From assembly GCA_017440575.1 (NCBI GenBank), contig JAFSGY010000033.1, positions 1 through 48,534 of the forward strand: a stretch of DNA of 48,534 nt, in the 5' to 3' direction. Positions 8,688 to 16,033 of the stretch are shown here, piece by piece (position 1 is the stretch's first letter; each line of letters begins with the position of its first letter). The DNA comes from Lachnospiraceae bacterium (lineage in GTDB: Bacteria; Bacillota; Clostridia; Lachnospirales; Lachnospiraceae). The notes below the pieces were generated by a model that had not been told where the DNA came from, did no database searches, and was given only the letters and a program-made list of their open reading frames with translations. The position numbers were made by a program, and so were the translations under genes.

Positions 8688-8714
8688 GTAACTATGAAGG
8701 GACTGAATAGTTAC
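8688..8714 (+). repeat. covarying hairpin repeat, copy 2
   Basis: GTAACTA, loop TGAAGGGACTGAA, TAGTTAC. Compared with copy 1, one stem pair has changed from T-A to C-G on both arms while the loop differs only at its central base. It lies just before the kdgK ribosome-binding site. Confidence 0.7.
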
Positions 8715-8737
8715 AAAAACAATGGAGGAATATTATA

Positions 8738-9772
8738 ATGAGTAAAAAAGTAGTTACAATGGGTGAGATTATGTTAAGACTTTCTACACCTAACAATGAA
8801 AAGTTTATCCAGGCAGATGAGTTTGATGTATGCTACGGTGGCGGTGAAGCTAACGTTGCTGTATCTCTTGCAAACTATGGACATAACGCTGAGTTCGTTA
8901 CAGCAGTACCTGATAACGAGATTGGTGAGTGTGCAGTAGCTGCTTTAAGAAAATATAACGTTGGAACACAGAATATTGCTAAGTGTGGTGAGAGACTTGG
9001 TATCTATTTCTTAGAGTCAGGTTCTTCTATGAGACCTTCTAAGGTTGTTTATGATAGAGCTCATTCTTCTATCTCTACAGCTACAGCAGCAGATTTTGAT
9101 TTTGATAAGATTTTTGAAGGTGCTGATTGGTTCCATTTCACAGGAATTACACCAGCTGTTTCTGATTCCGCAGCAGTATTAACAGAGGAAGCTTTAAAGG
9201 CTGCTAAAAAGCATGGTGTTAAGGTTTCTGTAGACTTAAACTTCCGTAAGAAGTTATGGTCTTCTGAAAAGGCTCAGAAGGTTATGAAGAACCTTATGCA
9301 GTATGTTGACGTATGTATCGGAAACGAAGAAGATGCTGAATTAGTATTAGGCTACAAGCCAGGTAATACAGACGTAACAAGTGGTGATCTTGAGCTTGCA
9401 GGCTACAAGTCAATCTTTGAGCAGATGGTAGCAGATTATAACTTCGAATACTGCATCTCTTCTTTAAGAGTAAGCCATTCAGCTTCTGATAACGGCTGGT
9501 CTGCATGTATCTACTCAAGAGATACAAAGGAATTCTATCATTCTAAGGAATACAGCATCCATCCAATCGTTGACCGTGTTGGTGGTGGAGACTCTTTCGC
9601 AGGTGGTGTTATCTGTGGTCTCTTAGATGGTAAGGACTTCAAGGCTGCTCTTGAATATGGTGTAGCTGCTTCTGCATTAAAGCATACAATTCCTGGTGAC
9701 TTCAACTTGGTATCTAGAAAAGAAGTTGAAACACTTGCAGGTGGAGATGCTTCAGGACGTGTACAGCGTTAA
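8738..9772 (+). CDS. kdgK: 2-keto-3-deoxygluconate kinase
   Basis: PfkB-family kinase making KDPG from KDG and ATP. 344 aa. The N-terminal signature GGGEANVAVSLANYG is near residues 33-47 and the C-terminal PfkB signature DRVGGGDSFAGG at 279-290, with D285 the expected catalytic base. Ribosome-binding site GGAGG 8-9 nt upstream. Codon use is markedly biased (GCT, TCT, CTT, AAC), as in the next two genes, which suggests high expression. KdgK rather than ribokinase or fructokinase is inferred from the uxaBA/eda context. Confidence 0.9.
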   Translation: MSKKVVTMGEIMLRLSTPNNEKFIQADEFDVCYGGGEANVAVSLANYGHNAEFVTAVPDNEIGECAVAALRKYNVGTQNIAKCGERLGIYFLESGSSMRPSKVVYDRAHSSISTATAADFDFDKIFEGADWFHFTGITPAVSDSAAVLTEEALKAAKKHGVKVSVDLNFRKKLWSSEKAQKVMKNLMQYVDVCIGNEEDAELVLGYKPGNTDVTSGDLELAGYKSIFEQMVADYNFEYCISSLRVSHSASDNGWSACIYSRDTKEFYHSKEYSIHPIVDRVGGGDSFAGGVICGLLDGKDFKAALEYGVAASALKHTIPGDFNLVSRKEVETLAGGDASGRVQR

Positions 9773-9807
9773 TCACTTTTAGTATATAAATTTAGGAGGA
9801 CATAATT

Positions 9808-10605
9808 ATGACAAATCCATTTTCACTTGAAGGTAAAATTGCTCTTGTAACAGGTGCTTCTTACGGTATTGGTTTCTCAATCGCTAAGGCTTTAGCAGGT
9901 GCAGGAGCTAAGATTGTATTTAATGACATTAAGCAGGAGCTTGTAGATAAGGGACTTGCAGCATACAAGGAAGAGGGCATCGAAGCTCATGGATATGTAT
10001 GTGACGTTACAGATGAAGATGCTGTAAACGCTATGGTAGCAACAATTGAGAAGGAAGTTGGAGTTATCGACATCCTTGTTAATAACGCTGGTATCATCAA
10101 GAGAATCCCTATGTGTGAAATGACAGCAGCTGAATTCAGACAGGTAATTGATGTAGACTTAAATGCACCATTTATCGTATCTAAGGCAGTTATTCCTTCT
10201 ATGATTAAGAAGGGACATGGTAAGATTATCAACATCTGTTCTATGATGTCTGAGCTTGGTCGTGAGACAGTATCTGCTTATGCAGCAGCTAAGGGCGGAT
10301 TAAAGATGCTTACAAAGAATATCTGTTCTGAGTACGGTGAGTTCAATATCCAGTGTAACGGTATCGGACCTGGTTATATCGAGACTCCACAGACAGCTCC
10401 ATTGCGTGAGAGACAGGCAGATGGAAGCAGACATCCATTTGATTCCTTCATCGTAGCTAAGACTCCAGCAGGAAGATGGTTACAGCCAGACGAACTTGGT
10501 GGACCAGCAGTATTCCTTGCTTCTGATGCTTCTAACGGTGTAAATGGACATATCCTTTACGTTGATGGTGGTATCTTAGCATACATCGGAAAGCAGCCTA
10601 AATAA
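9808..10605 (+). CDS. kduD: KduD-like / gluconate 5-dehydrogenase-like short-chain dehydrogenase
   Basis: 265-aa classical SDR. Cofactor motif TGASYGIG (15-22), NNAG (92-95) and catalytic S145, Y158 and K162 are all present. Related enzymes interconvert 5-keto-gluconate and gluconate or reduce 5-keto-4-deoxyuronate (DKII) to KDG. Its place between kdgK and eda favours the DKII-to-KDG step, which would feed unsaturated uronates from pectin lyase products into the same pathway. A kduI isomerase is not in the window, so the substrate remains inferred. Ribosome-binding site AGGAGG upstream. Confidence 0.85.
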   Translation: MTNPFSLEGKIALVTGASYGIGFSIAKALAGAGAKIVFNDIKQELVDKGLAAYKEEGIEAHGYVCDVTDEDAVNAMVATIEKEVGVIDILVNNAGIIKRIPMCEMTAAEFRQVIDVDLNAPFIVSKAVIPSMIKKGHGKIINICSMMSELGRETVSAYAAAKGGLKMLTKNICSEYGEFNIQCNGIGPGYIETPQTAPLRERQADGSRHPFDSFIVAKTPAGRWLQPDELGGPAVFLASDASNGVNGHILYVDGGILAYIGKQPK

Positions 10606-10619
10606 AGGACATAAATGAG

Positions 10620-10739
10620 AAGTGCAAAGGAAGGTGAAAATGAGCCGTACAAGCTTGCTTGTAAAGGGGAATTTTCACGTTCCTTTATACGGCGATTAGC
10701 CGGCTTATGATTTACGCAGTAAATCATAAGATAGCACTT
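10620..10739 (+). ncRNA. highly folded 120-nt element with pseudoknot between kduD and eda
   Basis: The element is closed by AAGTGC (10620-10625) with GCACTT (10734-10739). Inside: stem AAAGGAA/TTCCTTT (10626-10632 with 10680-10686) continuing, after one mismatch, as GTGAAAAT/ATTTTCAC (10634-10641 with 10671-10678); an inner hairpin ACAAGC-TT-GCTTGT (10649-10662); GCCGTA (10644-10649) able to form a pseudoknot with TACGGC (10688-10693), or alternatively CGGC/GCCG (10690-10702); and a perfect 12-bp hairpin CTTATGATTTAC/GTAAATCATAAG (10704-10730). No U-run follows. A 19-codon ORF (10640-10699) with an AAGGAAGGTG-like site also fits, but the pairing explains the sequence better. Function unknown: riboswitch-like control of eda, an mRNA-processing site or a mobile palindromic repeat. 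Confidence 0.6.
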
Positions 10740-10771
10740 CGGAATAGATTATTTTTTATAGGAGAGAGAAA

Positions 10772-11734
10772 ATGAACGAAGTATTAGAGAAAATCAGTCG
10801 AATTGGTATAGTACCGGTTGTTGTATTAGATGATGCAAAGGATGCAAAGCCTTTAGCAGAAGCATTAATTAAGGGTGGACTTCCATGTGCAGAGGTTACT
10901 TTCAGAACAGCTGCAGCTGAGGAATCTATCAGAATTATGGCAAGTGAGTTCCCTGAGATGTTAGTTGGTGCAGGTACTGTATTAACAACAGAGCAGGTTG
11001 ATCGTGCAGTAAATGCAGGCGCTAAGTTTATCGTTAGCCCTGGTTTAAATCCTAAGGTTGTTAAGTATTGTCTTGAGAAGGGTGTTCCTGTAACTCCAGG
11101 TACAGCTAATCCTTCTGATGTAGAAGCAGCTATCGAATTAGGTCTTGATGTTGTTAAGTTCTTCCCTGCTGAAGCAGCTGGCGGATTAAACATGATTAAG
11201 TCTATGGCAGCTCCTTATACACAGATGAAGTTCATGCCTACAGGTGGTATTAGTGCAAAGAACATCTGCGAATATCTTGCATTTGATAAGATTATCGCTT
11301 GCGGTGGTTCTTGGATGGTTAACAAGGCACTTGTTGCAGAAGGTAAGTTTGATGAGATTCAGGCTCTTACAGAGGAAGCTGTTAGAACTATGCTTGGTTT
11401 TGAGTTAAGACACCTTGGCGTAAACTGTGCAGATGAGAACGAAGCTGATTCTGTAGCTTCTAAGTTTGATAACTTATTTGGATTCAGCAAGAAGGTTGGA
11501 AACAGCTCTATCTTTGCAGGAAAAGAAATTGAAGCTATGAAGTCTGTTGGACGTGGTGCAAATGGCCATATTGCTATTGGCACAAATAGTGTTGTACGTG
11601 CTAAGAACTACTTAGAATCTGTTAAGGGTGTTAAGTTCATCGAGGATTCTGCAGTTGTTAAGAATGGCAAGTTAATTGCTATTTATATGGAAGATGAAAT
11701 CGGCGGATTTGCTGTACATCTTGTTCAGAAATAA
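10772..11734 (+). CDS. eda: KDPG/KHG aldolase fused to a VOC (glyoxalase-like) domain
   Basis: Cleaves KDPG to pyruvate and glyceraldehyde-3-phosphate, the last step of the pathway. Residues 1-205 are the class I aldolase: catalytic Glu in AEVTFRT (E41) and Schiff-base Lys in VVKFFPAE (K129). Residues about 210-318 form an extra domain that reads as a vicinal-oxygen-chelate/glyoxalase fold (LRHLGVNCADENEA and following). Total 320 aa against about 210 for ordinary Eda. No frameshift joins the two parts. The role of the extra domain is unknown. Ribosome-binding site AGGAGAG upstream; a terminator ends the operon. Confidence 0.92.
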   Translation: MNEVLEKISRIGIVPVVVLDDAKDAKPLAEALIKGGLPCAEVTFRTAAAEESIRIMASEFPEMLVGAGTVLTTEQVDRAVNAGAKFIVSPGLNPKVVKYCLEKGVPVTPGTANPSDVEAAIELGLDVVKFFPAEAAGGLNMIKSMAAPYTQMKFMPTGGISAKNICEYLAFDKIIACGGSWMVNKALVAEGKFDEIQALTEEAVRTMLGFELRHLGVNCADENEADSVASKFDNLFGFSKKVGNSSIFAGKEIEAMKSVGRGANGHIAIGTNSVVRAKNYLESVKGVKFIEDSAVVKNGKLIAIYMEDEIGGFAVHLVQK

Positions 11735-11769
11735 ATATAAGACCGTATAAGATAATGTATTGGTAATAG

Positions 11770-11797
11770 AGGCATCACGCTTGTGTGGTGCCTTTTT
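11770..11797 (+). terminator. terminator of the hexuronate operon
   Basis: AGGCATCAC (11770-11778) pairs with GTGGTGCCT (11785-11793), followed by TTTT. Confidence 0.85.
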
Positions 11798-11884
11798 ATC
11801 GAATGATAACAAAACAAATAGTTACAATGATTATAATAAGGAGTAATAGCTATTTATAAAATTTATAAAAAGGAGACAAAGAAA

Positions 11885-12304
11885 ATGATAGATCAGAATT
11901 GTTCTTATTGTGTAGAAGGCGAACTTGTTGCAAAGTTTGGCATTAAAATCTGCGAGTTAAATGCTTCTAAAGTATATCTGTTTAAGGAGCAAAGTCATAA
12001 GGGAAGAGTCATTGTTGCAAGCAAATATCATGTAAGCGAAATGATTGAATTGTCAGAGGAAGAGAGAAATGCATTTTTTGCAGATGTTAATCATGTAGCT
12101 AATGCAATTCATCAGGCATTCCATCCGGACAAGGTTAATTACGGAGCATATGGTGATACCGGGCATCATTTACATTTTCATCTTGTACCAAAGTATAAGG
12201 ATGAATTTGAGTGGGGTGGAACCTTTGCTATGGATCCTAAGCAAAAAACACTTTCAGATGAAGAATATGAAGAGTTAATTGCAGAATTAAAGAAATATCT
12301 GTAA
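11885..12304 (+). CDS. HIT-family nucleotide hydrolase/transferase
   Basis: 139-aa histidine-triad protein. The motif H95-L-H97-F-H99-L-V precedes PKY, the active-site loop of HIT enzymes that hydrolyse nucleoside 5'-phosphoramidates or dinucleotides. CSYC near the N-terminus is a zinc-site pair often present in HIT proteins. Ribosome-binding site AAGGAG 8 nt upstream. It stands alone between the hexuronate operon terminator and a 254-nt spacer; substrate unknown. Confidence 0.9.
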   Translation: MIDQNCSYCVEGELVAKFGIKICELNASKVYLFKEQSHKGRVIVASKYHVSEMIELSEEERNAFFADVNHVANAIHQAFHPDKVNYGAYGDTGHHLHFHLVPKYKDEFEWGGTFAMDPKQKTLSDEEYEELIAELKKYL

Positions 12305-12558
12305 ATATAAGTCGAAAGAGGCTTTTGCAAAATTTGTCGAAAAAAACAGAAATTTCATAGACTTTGTTATCCTGTATATTTATGTAATTCTGCACAATAT
12401 TTTTTTATTTTTAATCAAAAAAATGCAGGAAGCATAGAAAATAAACTTTACACTTGCGAATGAAAATGAAATGCGCAATAATATCAAAGTAATGTGTATT
12501 TATGTGGTATCTTATGGTAGTTTTATTGCATAAGGTATGAGGAAAGGGAGTTAGAGTT

Positions 12559-12801
12559 ATGATTAAGGGAGTAAAAGTATTATTGGATTCTGTAGACAAG
12601 GTAAGAGATTTTGTAGATATTACAAGAAGTGCTTCTTATGATATCGATTTAATCAGTGGTAGAAATACATATCTTGATGCAAAGTCTTTATTAGGTGTAT
12701 TAAGCTGTGATTGTACAAAGCCATTAGTATTAGATATCCATGCTGAAATCGAAGAGAGAAGAGAGTTTATGGAGAAGATTGAGAAGTACGTAGTTGCTTA
12801 A
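12559..12801 (+). CDS. HPr-like protein lacking the active-site His (Crh-like)
   Basis: 80 aa with the HPr fold. Aligned by eye with HPr/Crh, the loop that normally holds phosphorylated His15 has Lys14 instead, while the following Arg is kept (R16). The regulatory serine region AKSLLGVLS keeps the Ser46 equivalent (S43). Bacillus Crh shows the same logic (Gln at 15, Ser46 kept) and acts only as a CcpA corepressor, not in sugar transport. A Crh-like regulatory role is therefore inferred. AAAGGGAG lies before the start; the 254-nt spacer upstream has a hairpin at 12509-12538 and only weak promoter candidates. Confidence 0.75.
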   Translation: MIKGVKVLLDSVDKVRDFVDITRSASYDIDLISGRNTYLDAKSLLGVLSCDCTKPLVLDIHAEIEERREFMEKIEKYVVA

Positions 12802-12828
12802 TTTTTTATATAGATAATGATGTTATGG

Positions 12829-12858
12829 AACGCAAGTCGGGTAGGACTTGCGTTTTTT
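12829..12858 (+). terminator. intrinsic terminator
   Basis: ACGCAAGTC (12830-12838), loop GGGTAG, GACTTGCGT (12845-12853) and a run of six T. Confidence 0.92.
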
Positions 12859-12897
12859 ATTTGTTAGGAAAGTGTTCGAAATGTAGTAAGTATTAGA

Positions 12898-12921
12898 CAA
12901 GAATTTTGTAAGAAATTCTTG
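12898..12921. repeat. perfect 9-bp hairpin
   Basis: CAAGAATTT, loop TGTAAG, AAATTCTTG. It stands 160 nt before the broken radical-SAM gene. No T-run; role unknown. Confidence 0.4.
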
Positions 12922-13081
12922 CCATGCAAAAAGTTTATGTGCTTTATACATTCTTGCTTTGCTGCGGAATAGGGAAATTTAAAATACCATGGTGAATAGA
13001 AGATATGTTAATTAGGTTGAAAGGTTCAGAATAATGTTGTGATATTTGGATATAAACTGAATAAAAATCGGAGGTGTGGAA

Positions 13082-13761
13082 ATGGGGAATAAGGAAAAAT
13101 GTGAAGAACTTAGAATGATACGAGTAAAAGTAGAAAGCGATTTGGGATTGAAAAATATAGTCAGAAAGACACCTTGCACTTTCGAAGGTGAGTGTAGTGG
13201 TACGTGCCTTGCGTGTGAGGAAGAAGAAAAAGCGCTGATGAATGAAATATATAAGCTTAGTAAAAAAGGGGAATTAAGAAGAGAACTGGTTCCTTTGATA
13301 CAAGTACCATCATTTCCTCAAAAACCAATTCCAACAACGATGCAGGATGGTATAGAAGTGATAATTAGCGATTAATAGGCATCGATTTGCGACAGATGGA
13401 AAAGGGATAACTACATTAATTGGTTTGGCGGGATGTCCTTTAAGGTGTAAATACTGTATTAATAATGAAATATTAAAAGCTGGGGTATATAGAAAAATGA
13501 CACCGGAAGAGTTAGCAGATGCTATTATGATTGATTATTGTTATTTTTATGCTACTGGTGGAGGAATTACATTTCAGTAATGACAGAGTAATCCAAAATC
13601 TAAAATATATAGAGAAAGAGAACAAGCAGGACAAGTGTACAATACGAATCCCTATAATATCAGAAATTACATCAGAGGATAATGTAGGAAATTCTAAAAA
13701 GCTTATGGAGAATATGGGATTTAAAAATATAGATACAATTACCTATATAGTGGATTTATAG
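13082..13761 (+). pseudogene. broken radical-SAM (activase-like) gene
   Basis: The first open part (13082-13375) encodes a Cys-rich N-terminal domain (CTFEGECSGTCLACEEE) ending ...VIISD. Removing one A in GATTAATAGG (13370-13379) joins it in frame to RHRFATDGKGITTLIGLAGC and the radical-SAM motif CPLRCKYC, then ATGGGITF (ending near 13577). There the expected GGEP region and about a hundred residues are missing. A third piece in another frame (about 13575-13761, FSNDRVIQNLKYIEKE to TYIVDL) matches the C-terminal part of such activases. One frameshift and one internal deletion make it non-functional. Starts with GGAGG before ATG 13082. Confidence 0.8.
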
Positions 13762-13999
13762 AAAGATGCCTTTTTGATTATGTAAGGCTGGTATCTTGAA
13801 TAGATAAAGTTTTGTCTGATTATTAGTACGCCACGCCTGAAGTCACTGCTTTCTCACTGAGTACTTTTGTTCCTTGCTTTGAAATAAGAGAATTAATGCT
13901 CTCGTAAAATAATCAAGAATCATTTTAGAACCAAACAGGGTGTTTGGCTGATGTTAAAAAAAAACCTTGAGAATTCAAGGTTTTTTCTTATAAGATGAC
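13762..13999. other. non-coding flank between pseudogene and element
   Basis: I see no gene. It contains a 7-bp hairpin CCAAACA/TGTTTGG (13931-13947) and the terminator at 13956-13986. This is probably the original downstream flank of the tRNA-Leu gene now interrupted by the element. Confidence 0.5.
13956..13986. terminator. bidirectional terminator, probably of the displaced tRNA-Leu
   Basis: AACCTTGA, loop GAAT, TCAAGGTT (13963-13982) with A-run before and T-run after. On the minus strand it would have ended tRNA-Leu transcription before insertion of the element. Confidence 0.8.
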
Positions 14000-14019
14000 T
14001 GCGGAAGATGGGACTTGAA
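14000..14019 (-). repeat. attL: duplicated 3' end of tRNA-Leu
   Basis: TGCGGAAGATGGGACTTGAA is identical to 19592-19611, the 3' end of the intact tRNA-Leu, and to 19714-19733 in the second tRNA. After these 20 bases the similarity stops, as expected for an integrase core site. Confidence 0.88.
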
Positions 14020-14077
14020 GAGCCCAACGACTTCAAGAACCCTTGAAAAGAAAGGAGTTCTTGCACCTCGTTTATCG

Positions 14078-14126
14078 TTGGGAACAATTTGGGAACAAAA
14101 GTTAAATTGCTTTTTAAAGACAAAAA
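14078..14126. repeat. left arm-type repeats of the element
   Basis: TTGGGAACA at 14078-14086 and 14089-14097, followed by TTAAAGACAAAAA at 14114-14126. The same pair and the same 13-mer occur in the same orientation at 19509-19546, so they are likely integrase or excisionase arm sites. Confidence 0.6.
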
Positions 14127-14163
14127 CTACTACATCATTATAATATTGATGTGGTAGTTTTTT
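14125..14163. terminator. terminator of the XRE regulator gene
   Basis: AACTAC-T-ACATCA (14125-14137) pairs with TGATGT-G-GTAGTT (14147-14159), T-rich on both strands. The XRE stop is at its edge. Confidence 0.7.
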
Positions 14164-14422
14164 ATTTTTGCATTCCAAATAGAGTATTCATATCGCAACG
14201 AAAAATTTTGCAACAAGCATACAAAAATGAAATGGTTGGATTTTGTGTGCCTTTTTCTATTCTATTATATGAATAAATAGAAATATCTACACCCTCTACT
14301 TGCAACTTAGCAACCATATCTATTTGTCTTATCTTGATAAGTTCTCTTTGCTTACGAATATTTGTACCAATGCAAATATCATTCACTTGTATCACTCTAT
14401 CTATGCTACTCTCGTTTTTCAT
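14162..14422 (-). CDS. XRE/Cro-family regulator of the element
   Basis: 86-aa DNA-binding protein with a helix-turn-helix of the Cro/CI type (IGTNIRKQRELIKIRQIDMV, then YSYNRIEKGTQNPTISFLY). The start at 14422 is chosen because AGAGGTG lies 6 nt before it. It is divergent from the 293-aa gene. Two 16-bp TTGCac...gtGCAA palindromes in the intergenic region flank the forward promoter and are its likely operators. Comparable regulators sit beside att in many integrative elements and control excision or the early operon; that role here is inference. Confidence 0.85.
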   Translation of the reverse strand: MKNESSIDRVIQVNDICIGTNIRKQRELIKIRQIDMVAKLQVEGVDISIYSYNRIEKGTQNPTISFLYACCKIFRCDMNTLFGMQK

Positions 14423-14467
14423 CACAACACCTCTCATAAATAGAGTAATTGTTTTCTGACAATTTAC

Positions 14468-14516
14468 TTGCACGAGAGTGCAATTTACGATATAATTTAA
14501 TTGCGTTTTGGTGCAA
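14468..14516 (+). promoter_or_regulatory. promoter with two operators
   Basis: -35 TTGCAC (14468-14473), 17-bp spacer, TATAAT (14491-14496). The palindrome TTGCACGAGAGTGCAA (14468-14483) covers the -35, and TTGCGTTTTGGTGCAA (14501-14516) lies at the start point. Same length and half-sites, spaced 33 bp (about three helical turns), suggest cooperative binding of the XRE protein. Confidence 0.7.
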
Positions 14517-14539
14517 AAATGACAAAGGAGAATAGTACT

Positions 14540-15421
14540 ATGGAATACGAAGAATTAAAGAGTTATCTAAAAGATGTATACGAAGTCGAGAAACAACTTT
14601 TTTCATTGCGAGCAATTGCAAACATGTACGAAAATGAAATTGATAGGTTAAACGAGGAATGTAACACCGTCTACAATATGGAAGTTATTTTAGGTGATGA
14701 CTCATCGCTATTTAGGCAAAGAATTGCAGTTGCACCACCTAACGCCTTATATGAGATTGATAATCTATACATGCCTATCATGTTCGAACAAAGATATCCT
14801 TGTAGAAGGTGGAAACTATATGATGATATAAAGAAATTAGAAAAACAAAACAAAAAATTTAGTCTATTTATGAACATAAACAAACTTTACGATAAAGGTG
14901 GTGTACTTTATGATGCCATTATAGAATACTATACAAGCCACTACAATAAAGACCTCGAAGCCAAAAGAAACATCTATCTTCCTTTTTGTGAGAAAACAAC
15001 TAAGGAATATACTGAACAAGTTCTTGAATCTCTTTCTACTAGCGAGAAATTATTAACGCAACTATATGCACAAGACATTATTCATCCTAAATATAGAAAC
15101 TTCTTAGCGATTGCACAAATATATGAATATTTTGACACTGGTCGTTGTTCAGAATTAATTGGGCCAAATGGTGCATATAATTTATATGAAAGTGAACTTA
15201 GACAAAATATTATTATTGATAGATTAGACCAAATTATCACCCAACTTCAAATGTTAAATCGTACTATGGCATATGTTGCAAGTGCAATCAATGAAAGCAA
15301 TTCTATATTAAGAGATATTTCTTCTTCCTTAGGTCGCATTGAAGCTAATACGGCCTTGGTAGCTTATAACTCTCAATGCATTGCTCATAACACTAGAATA
15401 GCAAGTCAATATGTACTTTAA
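14540..15421 (+). CDS. element protein of unknown function, 293 aa
   Basis: I do not recognise this protein. ATG 14540 is chosen because AAAGGAG precedes it by 8 nt; the upstream ATG 14519 has no site. The sequence is rich in charged helices. An N-terminal helical region (residues about 5-45) is followed by a middle with many Tyr residues, and the last 70 residues (LDQIITQLQMLNRTMAYVAS onwards) look like a continuous amphipathic helix with no transmembrane segment. First gene of the rightward element operon under the XRE-controlled promoter, and followed by its own terminator. Confidence 0.75.
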   Translation: MEYEELKSYLKDVYEVEKQLFSLRAIANMYENEIDRLNEECNTVYNMEVILGDDSSLFRQRIAVAPPNALYEIDNLYMPIMFEQRYPCRRWKLYDDIKKLEKQNKKFSLFMNINKLYDKGGVLYDAIIEYYTSHYNKDLEAKRNIYLPFCEKTTKEYTEQVLESLSTSEKLLTQLYAQDIIHPKYRNFLAIAQIYEYFDTGRCSELIGPNGAYNLYESELRQNIIIDRLDQIITQLQMLNRTMAYVASAINESNSILRDISSSLGRIEANTALVAYNSQCIAHNTRIASQYVL

Positions 15422-15438
15422 ATCATTATTCAATTTCC

Positions 15439-15477
15439 AAGAGTAGCACCTTTTCAAAAAGTGCTACTCTTTTCTTT
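15439..15477 (+). terminator. intrinsic terminator
   Basis: AAGAGTAGCAC and GTGCTACTCTT (15439-15471) around a T/A-rich loop, followed by TTCTTTT. Confidence 0.85.
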
Positions 15478-15507
15478 TGCATAGAATACACAAAGGGGGT
15501 GTATCAA

Positions 15508-15630
15508 ATGAGCAAATATGAATACTATATGCAACTTGATAAATGGTACAAAAAGCAAACATTCAAAATCTTACCTAAATATGTTCTATCAAAAATCAAA
15601 TCATTCGCATTGAACTGGTACTCACATTAA
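15508..15630 (+). CDS. small ORF, 40 aa, unknown
   Basis: Encodes a 40-residue, Tyr- and Lys-rich peptide starting MSKYEYYMQLDKWYKKQ. The strong AAAGGGGGTG site 6-7 nt before ATG 15508 makes translation plausible. Its last codons and stop lie inside the 40-nt palindrome. It is too short to assign; it could instead be the truncated start of a larger gene. Confidence 0.45.
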   Translation: MSKYEYYMQLDKWYKKQTFKILPKYVLSKIKSFALNWYSH

Positions 15631-15656
15631 AATGCCGGCATTTTAATGTGAGTGCC
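15617..15656. repeat. 40-nt near-perfect palindrome
   Basis: GGTACTCACATTAAAATGCC followed directly by GGCATTTTAATGTGAGTGCC: 20 pairs with one G-T and no spacer. No T-run follows. A terminator is unlikely. A protein-binding site, origin, cruciform or resolution site is possible. Confidence 0.7.
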
Positions 15657-15690
15657 AACATAATGAGAATCTAGTTATCTTTCATTTCAT

Positions 15691-15740
15691 AAAACACTAT
15701 TTGGAGTTCCTCGAACACCTAAATAGTGTTTTTCTTTTTT
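15691..15740 (+). terminator. strong intrinsic terminator
   Basis: AAAACACTATTT (15691-15702) pairs with AAATAGTGTTTT (15721-15732), with an inner GG-GTTC/GAAC-CC extension and a T-rich tail TTTTTCTTTTTT. Confidence 0.85.
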
Positions 15741-16033
15741 CAATTTTATATCATATCAATACAAATGAATATTGAGAGAGTGAGAAAAATAGCAATAGGC
15801 TCTTTAAATACTATCTATGGTTTAGCAAGCCTAAATAGAAAATATGCTTGGCAAATGTGACTTTCCAACTTATAGCATTTGTCATCATTGGGGTGGGGAA
15901 CTCAAACCCAAGTAAAAAAATCTAGGTTCGGGGGCAAGGACGATTTGTGGATTGTAGTAGAGTGTTGGTAAGTTATGGCACGTTTTAATCCTACTATACT
16001 TATTCGTTATCGAATAGGAACTAAAGTTGGTGG

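Noticed and set aside
10640-10699. 19-codon leader ORF (MSRTSLLVKGNFHVPLYGD) before eda
   Set aside because: It has a plausible AAGGAAGGTG site, but the codons coincide with the arms of a highly paired structure and the peptide carries no regulatory codon run; kept only as a note in the RNA entry.
13531-13761. 76-aa independent gene
   Set aside because: From residue 15 it continues the C-terminal part of the radical-SAM family and the upstream codons have no ribosome-binding site; treated as part of the pseudogene.
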